Assembly (NCBI RefSeq): GCF_047324305.1
Contig: NZ_CP178740.1
Location: forward strand, 4,092,001 to 4,156,000
Origin: Acerihabitans sp047324305
GTDB taxonomy: Bacteria > Pseudomonadota > Gammaproteobacteria > Enterobacterales > Enterobacteriaceae
Direction of reading: 5' to 3'
DNA length: 64,000 nt
Position numbers and translations under genes: made by a program. The notes beneath the pieces are model-generated. The model had not been told where the DNA came from. It ran no database searches and saw only the letters and a list, made by a program, of their open reading frames with translations. Of the stretch, positions 1 to 7,269 are shown piece by piece; positions within the stretch are counted from its first letter, which is position 1; each line of letters starts with the position of its first letter.

Positions 1-425
1 TCGGCATCGCCTGGCGGGAACTGATGGGCCGCAAGAGATATGCCTATGCGGAACTGACCGGCGAGATCATCACGGCCCGCAAGGCCCTGGCCCTGGGGAT
101 GGTTAACGAGATCTGTCCGGATACGGAATCCTGCTACGCGCGGGCGCAGGAAATCGCCGAACTTATTATGCGTACCGGCAGCCGGGTCACCCGCCGCATT
201 ACCACCCAGCAGCTCAGGAAAGCGTGGAAGGAAGATATCGCCAACGAGCTGCGCAACGCCTTCTCCACCGAAATGTTCGTCACCGCCACCGAACACAGCC
301 CCCACGAAGTCAATTACTGGCACTGGGCGCACGAAGAGGCTGAGCTGGTCAAGGCGGCCGAGAAGAAAGGCAAGGTCATACGTCCGCGCGTCAACGGCGG
401 CCAGGAAGAAGACGAAATCAGGTAA
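1..425 (+). CDS. Enoyl-CoA hydratase/isomerase family protein (C-terminal part)
   Basis: The reading frame is open from the left edge and ends in TAA at 423-425, so the N-terminus lies outside the window. The visible part carries the crotonase-family signature around 'ELTGEIITARKALALGMVNE' (the TGE..tA.eA...GLVN block), followed by the helical C-terminal region of these hexameric enzymes. Family members hydrate, isomerise or cleave acyl-CoA thioesters in the cytoplasm. The oxyanion-hole and catalytic segments are in the missing part, so the reaction cannot be read. The tail 'NYWHWAHEEAELVKAAEKK' is longer and more charged than in simple beta-oxidation hydratases, which hints at a specialised acyl-CoA substrate (inference). 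It lies 217 bp before a beta-keto acid cleavage enzyme on the same strand and probably belongs to the same pathway. Confidence 0.8.
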   Translation, partial: GIAWRELMGRKRYAYAELTGEIITARKALALGMVNEICPDTESCYARAQEIAELIMRTGSRVTRRITTQQLRKAWKEDIANELRNAFSTEMFVTATEHSPHEVNYWHWAHEEAELVKAAEKKGKVIRPRVNGGQEEDEIR

Positions 426-642
426 CAGGGCCGATCCGGCAATGGATGAACCGCCATTGCCTATCGCCGGCGGCGGCCAGTCGCCGGGTCGCCGTACCGG
501 AAAACGACACGGCGCATTTGATTATTGTCGCCGCGGCACCGTTGCCGGCGGCGCGCGTACCGGCACGTCACGTTGCCTGCCGGTGCGTCCGGGCATCCTT
601 TTGCCGGCAAAAATTCCTACCAATCGCAAGCGGGGCAGGTCC

Positions 643-1482
643 ATGAATACAGGGAACGACGTCATCATATCCGCCGCATTGACCGGCGCGGTGACACCAA
701 AAGACATCAATGAAAATATTCCGCTGACGCCCGAAGAAATTGCCGCGGACGCGTACCGCTGCTGGCAGCGGGGCGCCGCCATCGTTCATCTCCATATGCG
801 CGACGATCGGGGGCTGGGTACGATGGACAGCGGAAAATTTGCCGAAACCATCCGTCTGCTGCGCGCCCGCCATGACTGCGATGTGATTATCAACTGCACC
901 ACCTCCGGCGACCATCGGGCCAGCGATAAGCAGCGGCAGGAGCATGTGGCCAACCTGAACGGGATAGAAATGGCGTCCTGGGACGCGGGTTCCTTTAACT
1001 GGATGCCCGGCGGCGTGTTTATCAATTCCCCGCAGTTTTTAGGCGCTCTCGGCGAGGTGCTGACCGCCCGGGGCATCAAACCCGAAGTGGAGATTTTCGA
1101 TGCCGGCATGCTGGGCATCGCCGGGTATTTTCTCGAACAGGGCAAGCTGGCCGGGCCGCTGCATTATCAATTCTGCCTCGGCGTGCCGGGGGGAATGCCC
1201 GCCACGGTAGAGAACCTGCTTTATCTCCGTGAGCACATCCCTCCCGAGGCCACCTGGTCGGCATTTGGCGTCGGCAAGGCGCATATGTCCATGCTGTACG
1301 CCGCCATAGCGTTGGGCGGGCATGTCCGCGTGGGGCTGGAAGACAACGTCTATTTCCGCAAGGGCGTAAAAGCGTCCAATGCGCAGTTGGTGGAGCGCGC
1401 CGCACAGGCAATCCGCTTGTTCGGCAAAGAGGTGGCCACACCCGAACAGGCAAGAAAACTGCTGGGGCTCCGGCCGTTATAA
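643..1482 (+). CDS. Beta-keto acid cleavage enzyme (BKACE, DUF849 family)
   Basis: A 279-residue protein of the BKACE family (Kce-like TIM barrel, Zn-dependent). Family enzymes condense a beta-keto acid with acetyl-CoA and cleave it to acetoacetate and a new acyl-CoA. The zinc-ligand motif H-x-H is present as 'VHLHMRDD' (His49, His51), then 'INCTTSGD' and 'EVEIFDAGML', which line the active site in this family. An upstream in-frame start at 442 would add 67 low-complexity residues with no family resemblance; ATG 643, preceded by a GGGGCAGG stretch and followed directly by 'MNTGNDVIISAALTGAVTP', is the sensible start. The gene is followed after 58 bp by a thiolase and CoA-transferase genes, which would consume the acetoacetate it makes. 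The natural keto acid (3-keto-5-aminohexanoate, dehydrocarnitine, triacetate or other) cannot be assigned. Confidence 0.88.
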   Translation: MNTGNDVIISAALTGAVTPKDINENIPLTPEEIAADAYRCWQRGAAIVHLHMRDDRGLGTMDSGKFAETIRLLRARHDCDVIINCTTSGDHRASDKQRQEHVANLNGIEMASWDAGSFNWMPGGVFINSPQFLGALGEVLTARGIKPEVEIFDAGMLGIAGYFLEQGKLAGPLHYQFCLGVPGGMPATVENLLYLREHIPPEATWSAFGVGKAHMSMLYAAIALGGHVRVGLEDNVYFRKGVKASNAQLVERAAQAIRLFGKEVATPEQARKLLGLRPL

Positions 1483-1540
1483 ACCAGGCCTTACCCGGGC
1501 CCGCCCAGCGGGTCCTGCAGGCATGCAAAAGAAGGTTGTT

Positions 1541-2710
1541 ATGAGAGACGCAGTCATAGTATCGGCGGTTCGTACCCCGGTGGGTAAATGCCGCGGCGTG
1601 TTGGCGGCGGTACCGGCGCATATCCTGGGCGCACTTACCGTCAGGGAAGCGGTGGCCCGCGCGAACATCGAGCCGGAAAGCATTGATGATGTGATATTCG
1701 CCAACCTGATGAATAACGAAATCAATAATATGGGCCGCATGGTGGCGTTGGAGGCCGGGCTGCCGGTTTCCGTACCGGGGATAACTCTGGACCGTCAGTG
1801 CGCCGCGTCGCTGAACGCGCTGGCCTACGGCGCTATCCAGATCGCGGCCGGTTTCGCCGACGTTATCGTCGCCGGCGGGGTGGAAAGCGATTCCCGCCGC
1901 ACCTGGCAGCTGGAAAAAACCGACAGCGCCTATGCGGTACAGCCGCCGCGCTTTGTCGATATCCATACGTCGCCGGATAGTCTGGGCAACCCGCCCATGG
2001 GCATCACCGCCGAAAATGTGGCCGCCAGGTACGGTTTGTCCCGCCGCCAGCTTGACGAGTTCGCGTTGCGCAGCCACCGGCTGGCCGGCGCCGCCTGGCA
2101 GGCGGGCCGGTTTGAGGAGCAGATTGTGCCGGTGCCCGTAACCGACAAAAAAGGCCGGCAAACCCAGGTGTCGCGCGATGAGCCGCTGCGCACCGATTGT
2201 TCCCTGGACGCCCTGGCTTCCCTGCGGCCCAGTTTCAAACAAGACGGCGTGGTGACCGCCGGCAACAGCTCGCCCATGAGCGACGGCGCCGGTGCCATGG
2301 TGCTGATGGAACGTTCGCTGGCGGAAAAAAACGGCCACGCGATCCTGGGCGTCTTTCGCGGCTACGCGGCGGCGGGAGTGGATCCCAACCTGATGGGACT
2401 GGGACCGGTTCCCGCCACCGCCAAACTGCTAAAGCAGGCGGGACTGGCGGTAGGCGATATCGATTTATGGGAGCTGAACGAGGCGTTCGCCGCTCAATCG
2501 CTGGCCTGCATCCGGGAAATCGGTATGGACCCCGCACGGGTCAATCCCAATGGCGGCGCCATCGCCCTGGGACATCCCCTGGCGGGCACCGGGGCAATCC
2601 TCACCGCGAAAACCCTGTATGAAATGAAGCGCCGCAACCTGGACAAGGCCGTTATCGCCTTCTGTGTCGGTGGCGGCCAGGGCGTGGCGGTTTTGCTGAC
2701 GAGGAATTAA
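1541..2710 (+). CDS. Thiolase family acetyl-CoA acetyltransferase (first copy)
   Basis: A 389-residue thiolase of normal length, cytoplasmic. The nucleophilic cysteine is Cys87 in 'LDRQCAASLNALAYG', the substrate-binding His is in 'NPNGGAIALGHPLAGTGA' near residue 345, and the acid/base Cys is in 'FCVGGGQGVA' near the C-terminus. Start 1541 is chosen because AAGAAGG sits 5 bases upstream and the protein begins 'MRDAVIVSAVRTPVG' as in the family; ATG 1523 would add six residues. In this operon it probably splits acetoacetyl-CoA, made by the CoA transferase next door, into two acetyl-CoA. A second thiolase of the same type lies at 5750-6928, so one of the two may act on a longer or branched 3-ketoacyl-CoA. 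Confidence 0.92.
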   Translation: MRDAVIVSAVRTPVGKCRGVLAAVPAHILGALTVREAVARANIEPESIDDVIFANLMNNEINNMGRMVALEAGLPVSVPGITLDRQCAASLNALAYGAIQIAAGFADVIVAGGVESDSRRTWQLEKTDSAYAVQPPRFVDIHTSPDSLGNPPMGITAENVAARYGLSRRQLDEFALRSHRLAGAAWQAGRFEEQIVPVPVTDKKGRQTQVSRDEPLRTDCSLDALASLRPSFKQDGVVTAGNSSPMSDGAGAMVLMERSLAEKNGHAILGVFRGYAAAGVDPNLMGLGPVPATAKLLKQAGLAVGDIDLWELNEAFAAQSLACIREIGMDPARVNPNGGAIALGHPLAGTGAILTAKTLYEMKRRNLDKAVIAFCVGGGQGVAVLLTRN

Positions 2711-2712
2711 TC

Positions 2713-3378
2713 ATGCCGGGAAAATATGCCTTAGCCGATGACATCACCCGTCTTTTTCAAGACGGCCAGACGCTGATTTGCGGCGGGTTCGCCAATTGCG
2801 GCGTACCCAATCACCTGATCCAATGCGTGATAGACAGCGGCGCCAGGCACTTCACGCTGATTGCCAACGATTCGGGCGACGCCGACCTCACCATCGGCCG
2901 CCTGATTCATCACGGTCTGGTGGATAAGCTTATCGCCTCCCATATCGGCCGCAATACCGAAACCGTGGCGCTGGTGGCGGCGGGAAAACTCCAACTGGAA
3001 CTGGTGCCCCAGGGCAGCCTGGCGGAGCGGATCCGCTGCGGCGGTTCGGGATTGGGGGGCGTTCTGACCAAAACCGGCCTGGGTACCGTAGTAGAGGAAG
3101 GGAAACACCGGGTGGTGGTAAACGGAGAACTGTATTTGCTGGAAACCGCGTTGCGGGCGGATATCGCCCTGGTGCGCGCCCGTACCGCCGACCCGCTGGG
3201 CAACCTGACCTATCGCGGCACCATGCGCAACTTCAATCCACTGGTGGCCAAGGCGGCGAGGGTAACCCTGGTGGACGCGGACATGCTGGTGGACCTGGAG
3301 GAATACGGCATGGATCGCATCGTGACCCCGGGCGTCTATGTGGACAAGATCCTGACAACGCGAGGAGAAAGACAATGA
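2713..3378 (+). CDS. 3-oxoacid CoA-transferase, subunit A
   Basis: A 221-residue alpha subunit of a family I CoA transferase (the size of AtoD, ScoA or PcaI). The N-terminal 'GFANCGVPNHLIQ' and the 'GSLAERIRCGGSGLGG' CoA-binding region are typical. With subunit B it would move CoA from a donor such as succinyl-CoA or acetyl-CoA to acetoacetate or another keto acid in the cytoplasm. A GAGGAA ribosome-binding site lies inside the last codons of the thiolase gene, and only two bases separate the genes, so the two are translationally coupled. The pairing with a BKACE enzyme suggests its job is to activate the acetoacetate that BKACE releases. Substrate choice among short-chain keto acids is inference. 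Confidence 0.9.
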   Translation: MPGKYALADDITRLFQDGQTLICGGFANCGVPNHLIQCVIDSGARHFTLIANDSGDADLTIGRLIHHGLVDKLIASHIGRNTETVALVAAGKLQLELVPQGSLAERIRCGGSGLGGVLTKTGLGTVVEEGKHRVVVNGELYLLETALRADIALVRARTADPLGNLTYRGTMRNFNPLVAKAARVTLVDADMLVDLEEYGMDRIVTPGVYVDKILTTRGERQ

Positions 3379-4019
3379 ATGCCCGTGAAAGGATAGCAAA
3401 GCGTGCCGCAGGGTATTTTTCCGCCGGCGATGTGGTCAACCTGGGCATCGGCATTCCCAGCCTGTGCGGCGACTACGCGCAGCCCGGCGTAATGTTCCAT
3501 ACCGAAAACGGCCTGGTGGGCATGGGCCCGCTCACTTCGGGCATGCTGGCGACGGAAGGATTCTGCAATGCCACCGGCATGCGTTTTGTGCCGGTGCCCG
3601 GCGCCAGTTCATTCGACAGCGCGGAGTCCTTCGGCCTGGTCCGTTCCGGCAAACTGGCGGCGTCGGTGCTGGGCGCCCTGCAGGTGGCGCAAAACGGCGA
3701 TTTGGCCAACTGGGCGCAGCCCGGCCGGGTGTTCGGCATGGGTGGGGCGATGGATCTGGTGAACGGGGCCCGCAAGGTCATTATCACCATGGAACTTTGC
3801 GCTAAAGACGGCGCGCGAAAAATCGTCAACGCCTGCAGTTATCCCCTGACGGGCAAAGGCTGTGTCAATCATATCGTTACCGAACAGTGCGTGATTGACG
3901 TTACCCAGGACGGGCTGGTGCTGGTGGAACTCCTGGCGGGATTGGCCCCACAGGACATCCAGCGTCAGGTCGAGCCGCGGCTGATTGTGGCCGATGTCTT
4001 GAAAACCATGGAAATATAG
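3375..4019 (+). CDS. 3-oxoacid CoA-transferase, subunit B
   Basis: A 214-residue beta subunit, the size of AtoA or ScoB. It carries the catalytic glutamate in the S/T-E-N-G signature, here 'HTENGLVGMGP' with Glu44; this residue forms the glutamyl-CoA thioester in family I transferases. The start codon overlaps the stop of subunit A (ATGA), and GAGGAG lies eight bases upstream, which fixes the start and indicates coupled translation of equal amounts. It is the last member of the tight thiolase-A-B block before a 170-base spacer and the OFA transporter. No oddities are visible. Confidence 0.92.
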   Translation: MNARERIAKRAAGYFSAGDVVNLGIGIPSLCGDYAQPGVMFHTENGLVGMGPLTSGMLATEGFCNATGMRFVPVPGASSFDSAESFGLVRSGKLAASVLGALQVAQNGDLANWAQPGRVFGMGGAMDLVNGARKVIITMELCAKDGARKIVNACSYPLTGKGCVNHIVTEQCVIDVTQDGLVLVELLAGLAPQDIQRQVEPRLIVADVLKTMEI

Positions 4020-4034
4020 CGTCCGGAGGACACC

Positions 4035-4136
4035 GTGATAAAAAGCGCTCCAGGTAGATTTGCGCCAGATCACGACACGGGCGATGACGTCGAAACCGGG
4101 GCGGAAAACCGGCAACCGTGCGCAACATCCCGATAA
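4035..4136 (+). CDS. Candidate small ORF before the OFA transporter
   Basis: A 33-codon frame starting with GTG at 4035, preceded by a very good Shine-Dalgarno (GGAGGA, four bases upstream) just after the stop of CoA-transferase subunit B. The predicted peptide is charged, has no membrane segment and is not a family I recognise. It ends 53 bases before the transporter start and is in a different frame. The ribosome-binding site is the strongest evidence; it may instead be a relic of a former coupled gene or a leader that feeds ribosomes toward 4190. Treat as tentative. Confidence 0.25.
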   Translation: MIKSAPGRFAPDHDTGDDVETGAENRQPCATSR

Positions 4137-4189
4137 ACCCACTACGCATCCCCGGGCGCGGCCCGACTGCGTACAACGAGCTGACCATT

Positions 4190-5548
4190 ATGACTGGGCA
4201 AGAAAAACACCTGGCGCTGCCACAGAAGACTGTCGATCTTACTACCCGGGGGGACGATCATCTTTCCGCCACCAAATGCAGTTTCGGCCCCCATGGATGG
4301 ACCATTATCTGTTTCCAGGCCCTGATGTTCTGGCTGGCCGCGGGCGCCGTAACGCATGGCTTGAATGTGATCCTGCCCGCCTTATCCAACACCTTTAACC
4401 TGGAGTACAACGCGCTGCTGGCGCTGGCGACCCCGGCCTCCTGGGCTTCAATCCTGGCGGGGCCCCTGTGCGCCAAGCTGTGTGAAAAGAAGGGACCGAA
4501 ATTTAATATCGTTTTCTGCCTTATCGCCTGCGGCTTGTGTTTCGGCCTGCTGGGCTACTGGGGGACGCTAACCGGTTTTACCGTACTGTTTGCCGGGGTC
4601 TGTTTTTTCGGCACCGGTTTCGCCTATCTGGGCGGAACCGCTCTTATCGCCAACTGGTTTATCCGTAAACAGGGTCTGGCGCTGGGCTGGTGCACCATGG
4701 GGCAAACCTTTTCCAGCGCCTTTTTCGTGCCGGTGTTGGCCGGGTGTTTCTCATGGTTTGGCGTGCATAACGGCTTTTGGGGCGTCTCGCTGCTGATGTT
4801 CGCCACCGCGCTGCTGGTGGCGCTATTTGCCGCCAACAAACCGGAAGACATCGGCCGCGCGCCGGACAATGCGCCCATTACCGCCGAGGAACTGGCCGAA
4901 CGGATTCGCGCGCATTCAGACTACATTTGCCCGGTCACCACCGGTCAATTGCTTCGCATGAAGGACGTCTGGTTCATGGGCATCGCCACCGGCGGTATCT
5001 ATATCATGCTGGTGGGGGTGGTGAGCCAGATTGTGCCCCGCCTGATGGGCATGGGATTTGAACTGGGCACCGCCATCTTCTATATGACCCTGGCGGCGCT
5101 GTTTGGCACCTTCGGCGCCTATGGCTGGGGTTGGCTAAACCAAAAGGTGGGCATTAAAGCGGCCATCTCCATTTACACCTTGTGGTGGATGGTATCGGTG
5201 GTTATCAACATCGTCCAATTTAATGCGCTGACCCTGTGGATTTCTCTGTTGATGATCGGTTTTAGCCTGGCGGGCGCCACCAATTTAAGTACCGCGCTGA
5301 TTGCCACTAAATTTCCGCGCAAAGCCTATATCCGGGCCATCGGCATTATCGCGCCCATCCAGTCCATTGTACGCTGCTTCGCATTTTCCATTCTGGCGCT
5401 GGGATTGACCTATCTGGGCGGATATACCGGCGCTTATCTCCTCTTGGTAGGGGTCGGTGCCGTGACATTGATTTTGATTTGGCAAACCGATGTGACGCCG
5501 ATAGGAACATTGACGCCAACATCCGGCGAACACCCCGGCCTTCGTTAA
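4190..5548 (+). CDS. MFS transporter, oxalate/formate antiporter (OFA) type
   Basis: A 452-residue inner-membrane protein with about twelve hydrophobic segments. The first helix is near residues 29-50 ('WTIICFQALMFWLAAGAV'), followed by the OFA-like 'GPLCAKLCEKKGPKFN' loop, and the pair of six-helix bundles is split by a hydrophilic loop near residues 225-262 ('KPEDIGRAPDNAPITAEEL'). The family moves organic monocarboxylates and dicarboxylates. Its place among BKACE, CoA-transferase and thiolase genes suggests that it imports or exchanges the carboxylate substrate (inference). A GTG at 4118 in the same frame would add 24 residues without family resemblance; ATG 4190 is preferred although its ribosome-binding site is weak. 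Confidence 0.85.
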   Translation: MTGQEKHLALPQKTVDLTTRGDDHLSATKCSFGPHGWTIICFQALMFWLAAGAVTHGLNVILPALSNTFNLEYNALLALATPASWASILAGPLCAKLCEKKGPKFNIVFCLIACGLCFGLLGYWGTLTGFTVLFAGVCFFGTGFAYLGGTALIANWFIRKQGLALGWCTMGQTFSSAFFVPVLAGCFSWFGVHNGFWGVSLLMFATALLVALFAANKPEDIGRAPDNAPITAEELAERIRAHSDYICPVTTGQLLRMKDVWFMGIATGGIYIMLVGVVSQIVPRLMGMGFELGTAIFYMTLAALFGTFGAYGWGWLNQKVGIKAAISIYTLWWMVSVVINIVQFNALTLWISLLMIGFSLAGATNLSTALIATKFPRKAYIRAIGIIAPIQSIVRCFAFSILALGLTYLGGYTGAYLLLVGVGAVTLILIWQTDVTPIGTLTPTSGEHPGLR

Positions 5549-5726
5549 TGGCGAAAAGAGAATCAAATAGGTTTTTACCCCAACCTGAAGAGGATGAATT
5601 TATCAAAAACAACCGCCGGCAATGTGCCGGAAATAATAATTGCCGCGATTATTCATCGGGATAAAGCGGACGCTGATTAAATCGTAACAGGCATTCTAAT
5701 AAGACAGGGTTTCCTGGAGAAATATA

Positions 5727-5753
5727 ATGAGATTCAGCAGGAGGTCAATATGA
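5727..5753 (+). CDS. Eight-codon mini-ORF overlapping the second thiolase start
   Basis: ATG at 5727, preceded by TGGAGA, opens an eight-codon frame that ends in a TGA sharing two bases with the thiolase start at 5750. Two consecutive rare AGG arginine codons in it are also the AGGAGG Shine-Dalgarno of the thiolase. This may be a coupling leader or simply chance. No expression evidence is possible from sequence. Confidence 0.2.
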   Translation: MRFSRRSI

Positions 5754-6928
5754 CGGGAATTGTTATTGCCAGTGCCGTGCGTACCGCAATCGGCAGCTTT
5801 GGCGGCAGTCTGGCGTCGCTGGCCGCCCCCCGTTTGGGCGCGCTGGTGGCGCTGGAAAGCCTCAGGCGCGCCGGTATCCCGCCTGATATTATCGACGAGG
5901 TTTTCCTGGGTAATGTCCTGCAGGCGGGATTGGGCCAAAACCCGGCCCGTCAGGCGATGCTGCATGCCGGCATTAATGAAAAGACCCCGGCGACCACCGT
6001 CAATGTCGTCTGCGGGTCCGGCTTGAAAAGCGTCATCCTGGCGTCCCAGGCTATCGCCGCGGGCGATGCGCAGATTGTCCTGGCCGGCGGGATGGAAAAT
6101 ATGTCGGCGGCGCCTTATCTGTTGGATAAAGCCCGCTGGGGCTACCGGATGGGGGAAGGCGCCATTATCGACAGCATGGTGCATGACGGACTGTTTTGCA
6201 GTGTTAATCAATACCATATGGGCATCACCGCGGAAAATGTCGCCGTCCGGTATAACATCAGCCGGCTGGAGCAGGATCAGATTGCCCTGCGCTCGCAGCA
6301 GCGGGCGGTGGCGGCCATTGGCAACGGCGCGTTCCGTAATGAGATTCTGCCCGTGATCTTGCCCGGCAAAAAAGGCGACATTATTTTCGATACGGATGAA
6401 CATCCGCGCGGGGATGTCAGCGCCGAGGGCCTGGCCAGGCTGCGTCCGGCCTTTGCGCCTGAGGGCAGCGTCACGGCGGGGAATGCCTCCGGCATCAATG
6501 ACGGCGCGGCCGCGCTGGTGGTAATGAACGAAGCCCGGGCCCGCGCACTCGATATCAGGCCGTTGGCGCGGATCCGCGGTTATGCCACCTGCGGCGTCGA
6601 CCCGGCGTTTATGGGTATCGGGCCGGTGCCGGCGGTGCGCGCGGCACTGAAGAGGGCTGGTCTGGGTATCGGTGATATTGACCTGTTCGAGGCCAATGAA
6701 GCCTTTGCCGCGCAGTTCGCCGCGGTGGGCCATGAGCTGGGGCTGGATGAAGACAAAACCAACGTCAATGGCGGCGCCATCGCCCTGGGCCATCCCATCG
6801 GCGCCTCCGGCGCCAGGATATTGGTAACGCTGCTCTATGCCCTGGCGGCCCGGGACAAAACCTTCGGCGTGGCAACCCTGTGTGTCGGCGGGGGATTAGG
6901 GGTGGCGATCGTGGTGGAACGCCTGTGA
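5750..6928 (+). CDS. Thiolase family acetyl-CoA acetyltransferase (second copy)
   Basis: A 392-residue thiolase with an intact active site: Cys88 in 'NVVCGSGLKSV', His in 'NVNGGAIALGHPIGASGAR' and Cys in 'TLCVGGGLGVA'. This one keeps the standard GHPIGASGAR sequence, while the first copy has GHPLAGTGA, so their acyl pockets probably differ. It is preceded by a strong CAGGAGG ribosome-binding site and lies 201 bp after the OFA transporter on the same strand, so it may be the last gene of the operon. It would release acetyl-CoA from a 3-ketoacyl-CoA. Which thiolase handles acetoacetyl-CoA and which handles the pathway intermediate is not decidable here. Confidence 0.93.
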   Translation: MTGIVIASAVRTAIGSFGGSLASLAAPRLGALVALESLRRAGIPPDIIDEVFLGNVLQAGLGQNPARQAMLHAGINEKTPATTVNVVCGSGLKSVILASQAIAAGDAQIVLAGGMENMSAAPYLLDKARWGYRMGEGAIIDSMVHDGLFCSVNQYHMGITAENVAVRYNISRLEQDQIALRSQQRAVAAIGNGAFRNEILPVILPGKKGDIIFDTDEHPRGDVSAEGLARLRPAFAPEGSVTAGNASGINDGAAALVVMNEARARALDIRPLARIRGYATCGVDPAFMGIGPVPAVRAALKRAGLGIGDIDLFEANEAFAAQFAAVGHELGLDEDKTNVNGGAIALGHPIGASGARILVTLLYALAARDKTFGVATLCVGGGLGVAIVVERL

Positions 6929-7207
6929 CATATGTCTTACCGTCAGGGGGAAAATAGGGGCTTAAAAAATAAAAACGGGAATAATTTAAGGCCGAGTACA
7001 GGTCTTAATTCATAAATGCATTAAAAATACAAAAATGGATGATTACTGTTTTTACGGGCTGGTTTTATATCCCGGCTTTGACGATATTTTTTATAGCCAG
7101 GATTGAAAACCGACATAATAAGTGCGGCGAAGTTGGAAATGACGCGTAATAAAGCCAATTGCAATCATTTTAGGTCATGCGCCGATAAATTCGGACGTGG
7201 ATTAATA
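6929..7207. other. AT-rich intergenic region upstream of the sigma-54 promoter
   Basis: About 280 bases without a coding frame I can support. It is distinctly richer in A and T than the flanking genes, which fits an enhancer and IHF-bending region for the sigma-54 promoter immediately downstream. I see no clear rho-independent terminator for the thiolase gene and no convincing long inverted repeat to name as the activator site. Confidence 0.5.
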
Positions 7208-7224
7208 TTGGCACTAACTTTGCT
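7208..7224 (+). promoter_or_regulatory. Sigma-54 (RpoN) promoter for the flavoprotein operon
   Basis: The sequence TTGGCACTAACTTTGCT matches the -24/-12 consensus TGGCAC-N5-TTGC. GG is at 7210-7211 and GC at 7222-7223, with the required ten bases between them. The expected transcription start is near 7235, about 35 bases before the ATG at 7270. A PAS/AAA+/HTH sigma-54 activator is encoded at the other end of the cluster (13999-15492) and is the likely partner. Confidence 0.82.
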
Positions 7225-7269
7225 CAATATCGCGGGTAGATAAAACTTATATAAGCGGAACGATATTCT

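Noticed and set aside
560..577. Sigma-54-like sequence CGGCACGTCACGTTGCC before the BKACE gene
   Set aside because: GG and GC are separated by 11 bases instead of the strict 10, so it should not work as a sigma-54 promoter.
442..642. N-terminal extension of the BKACE gene from ATG 442
   Set aside because: The 67 added residues are basic and low-complexity, and the family N-terminus begins directly after ATG 643.
1076..2338. 420-codon open frame on the minus strand across the BKACE and first thiolase genes
   Set aside because: It lies opposite two clear family genes, is rich in His/Gln/Arg low-complexity sequence and has no recognisable domain; long antisense frames are expected in GC-rich genes.
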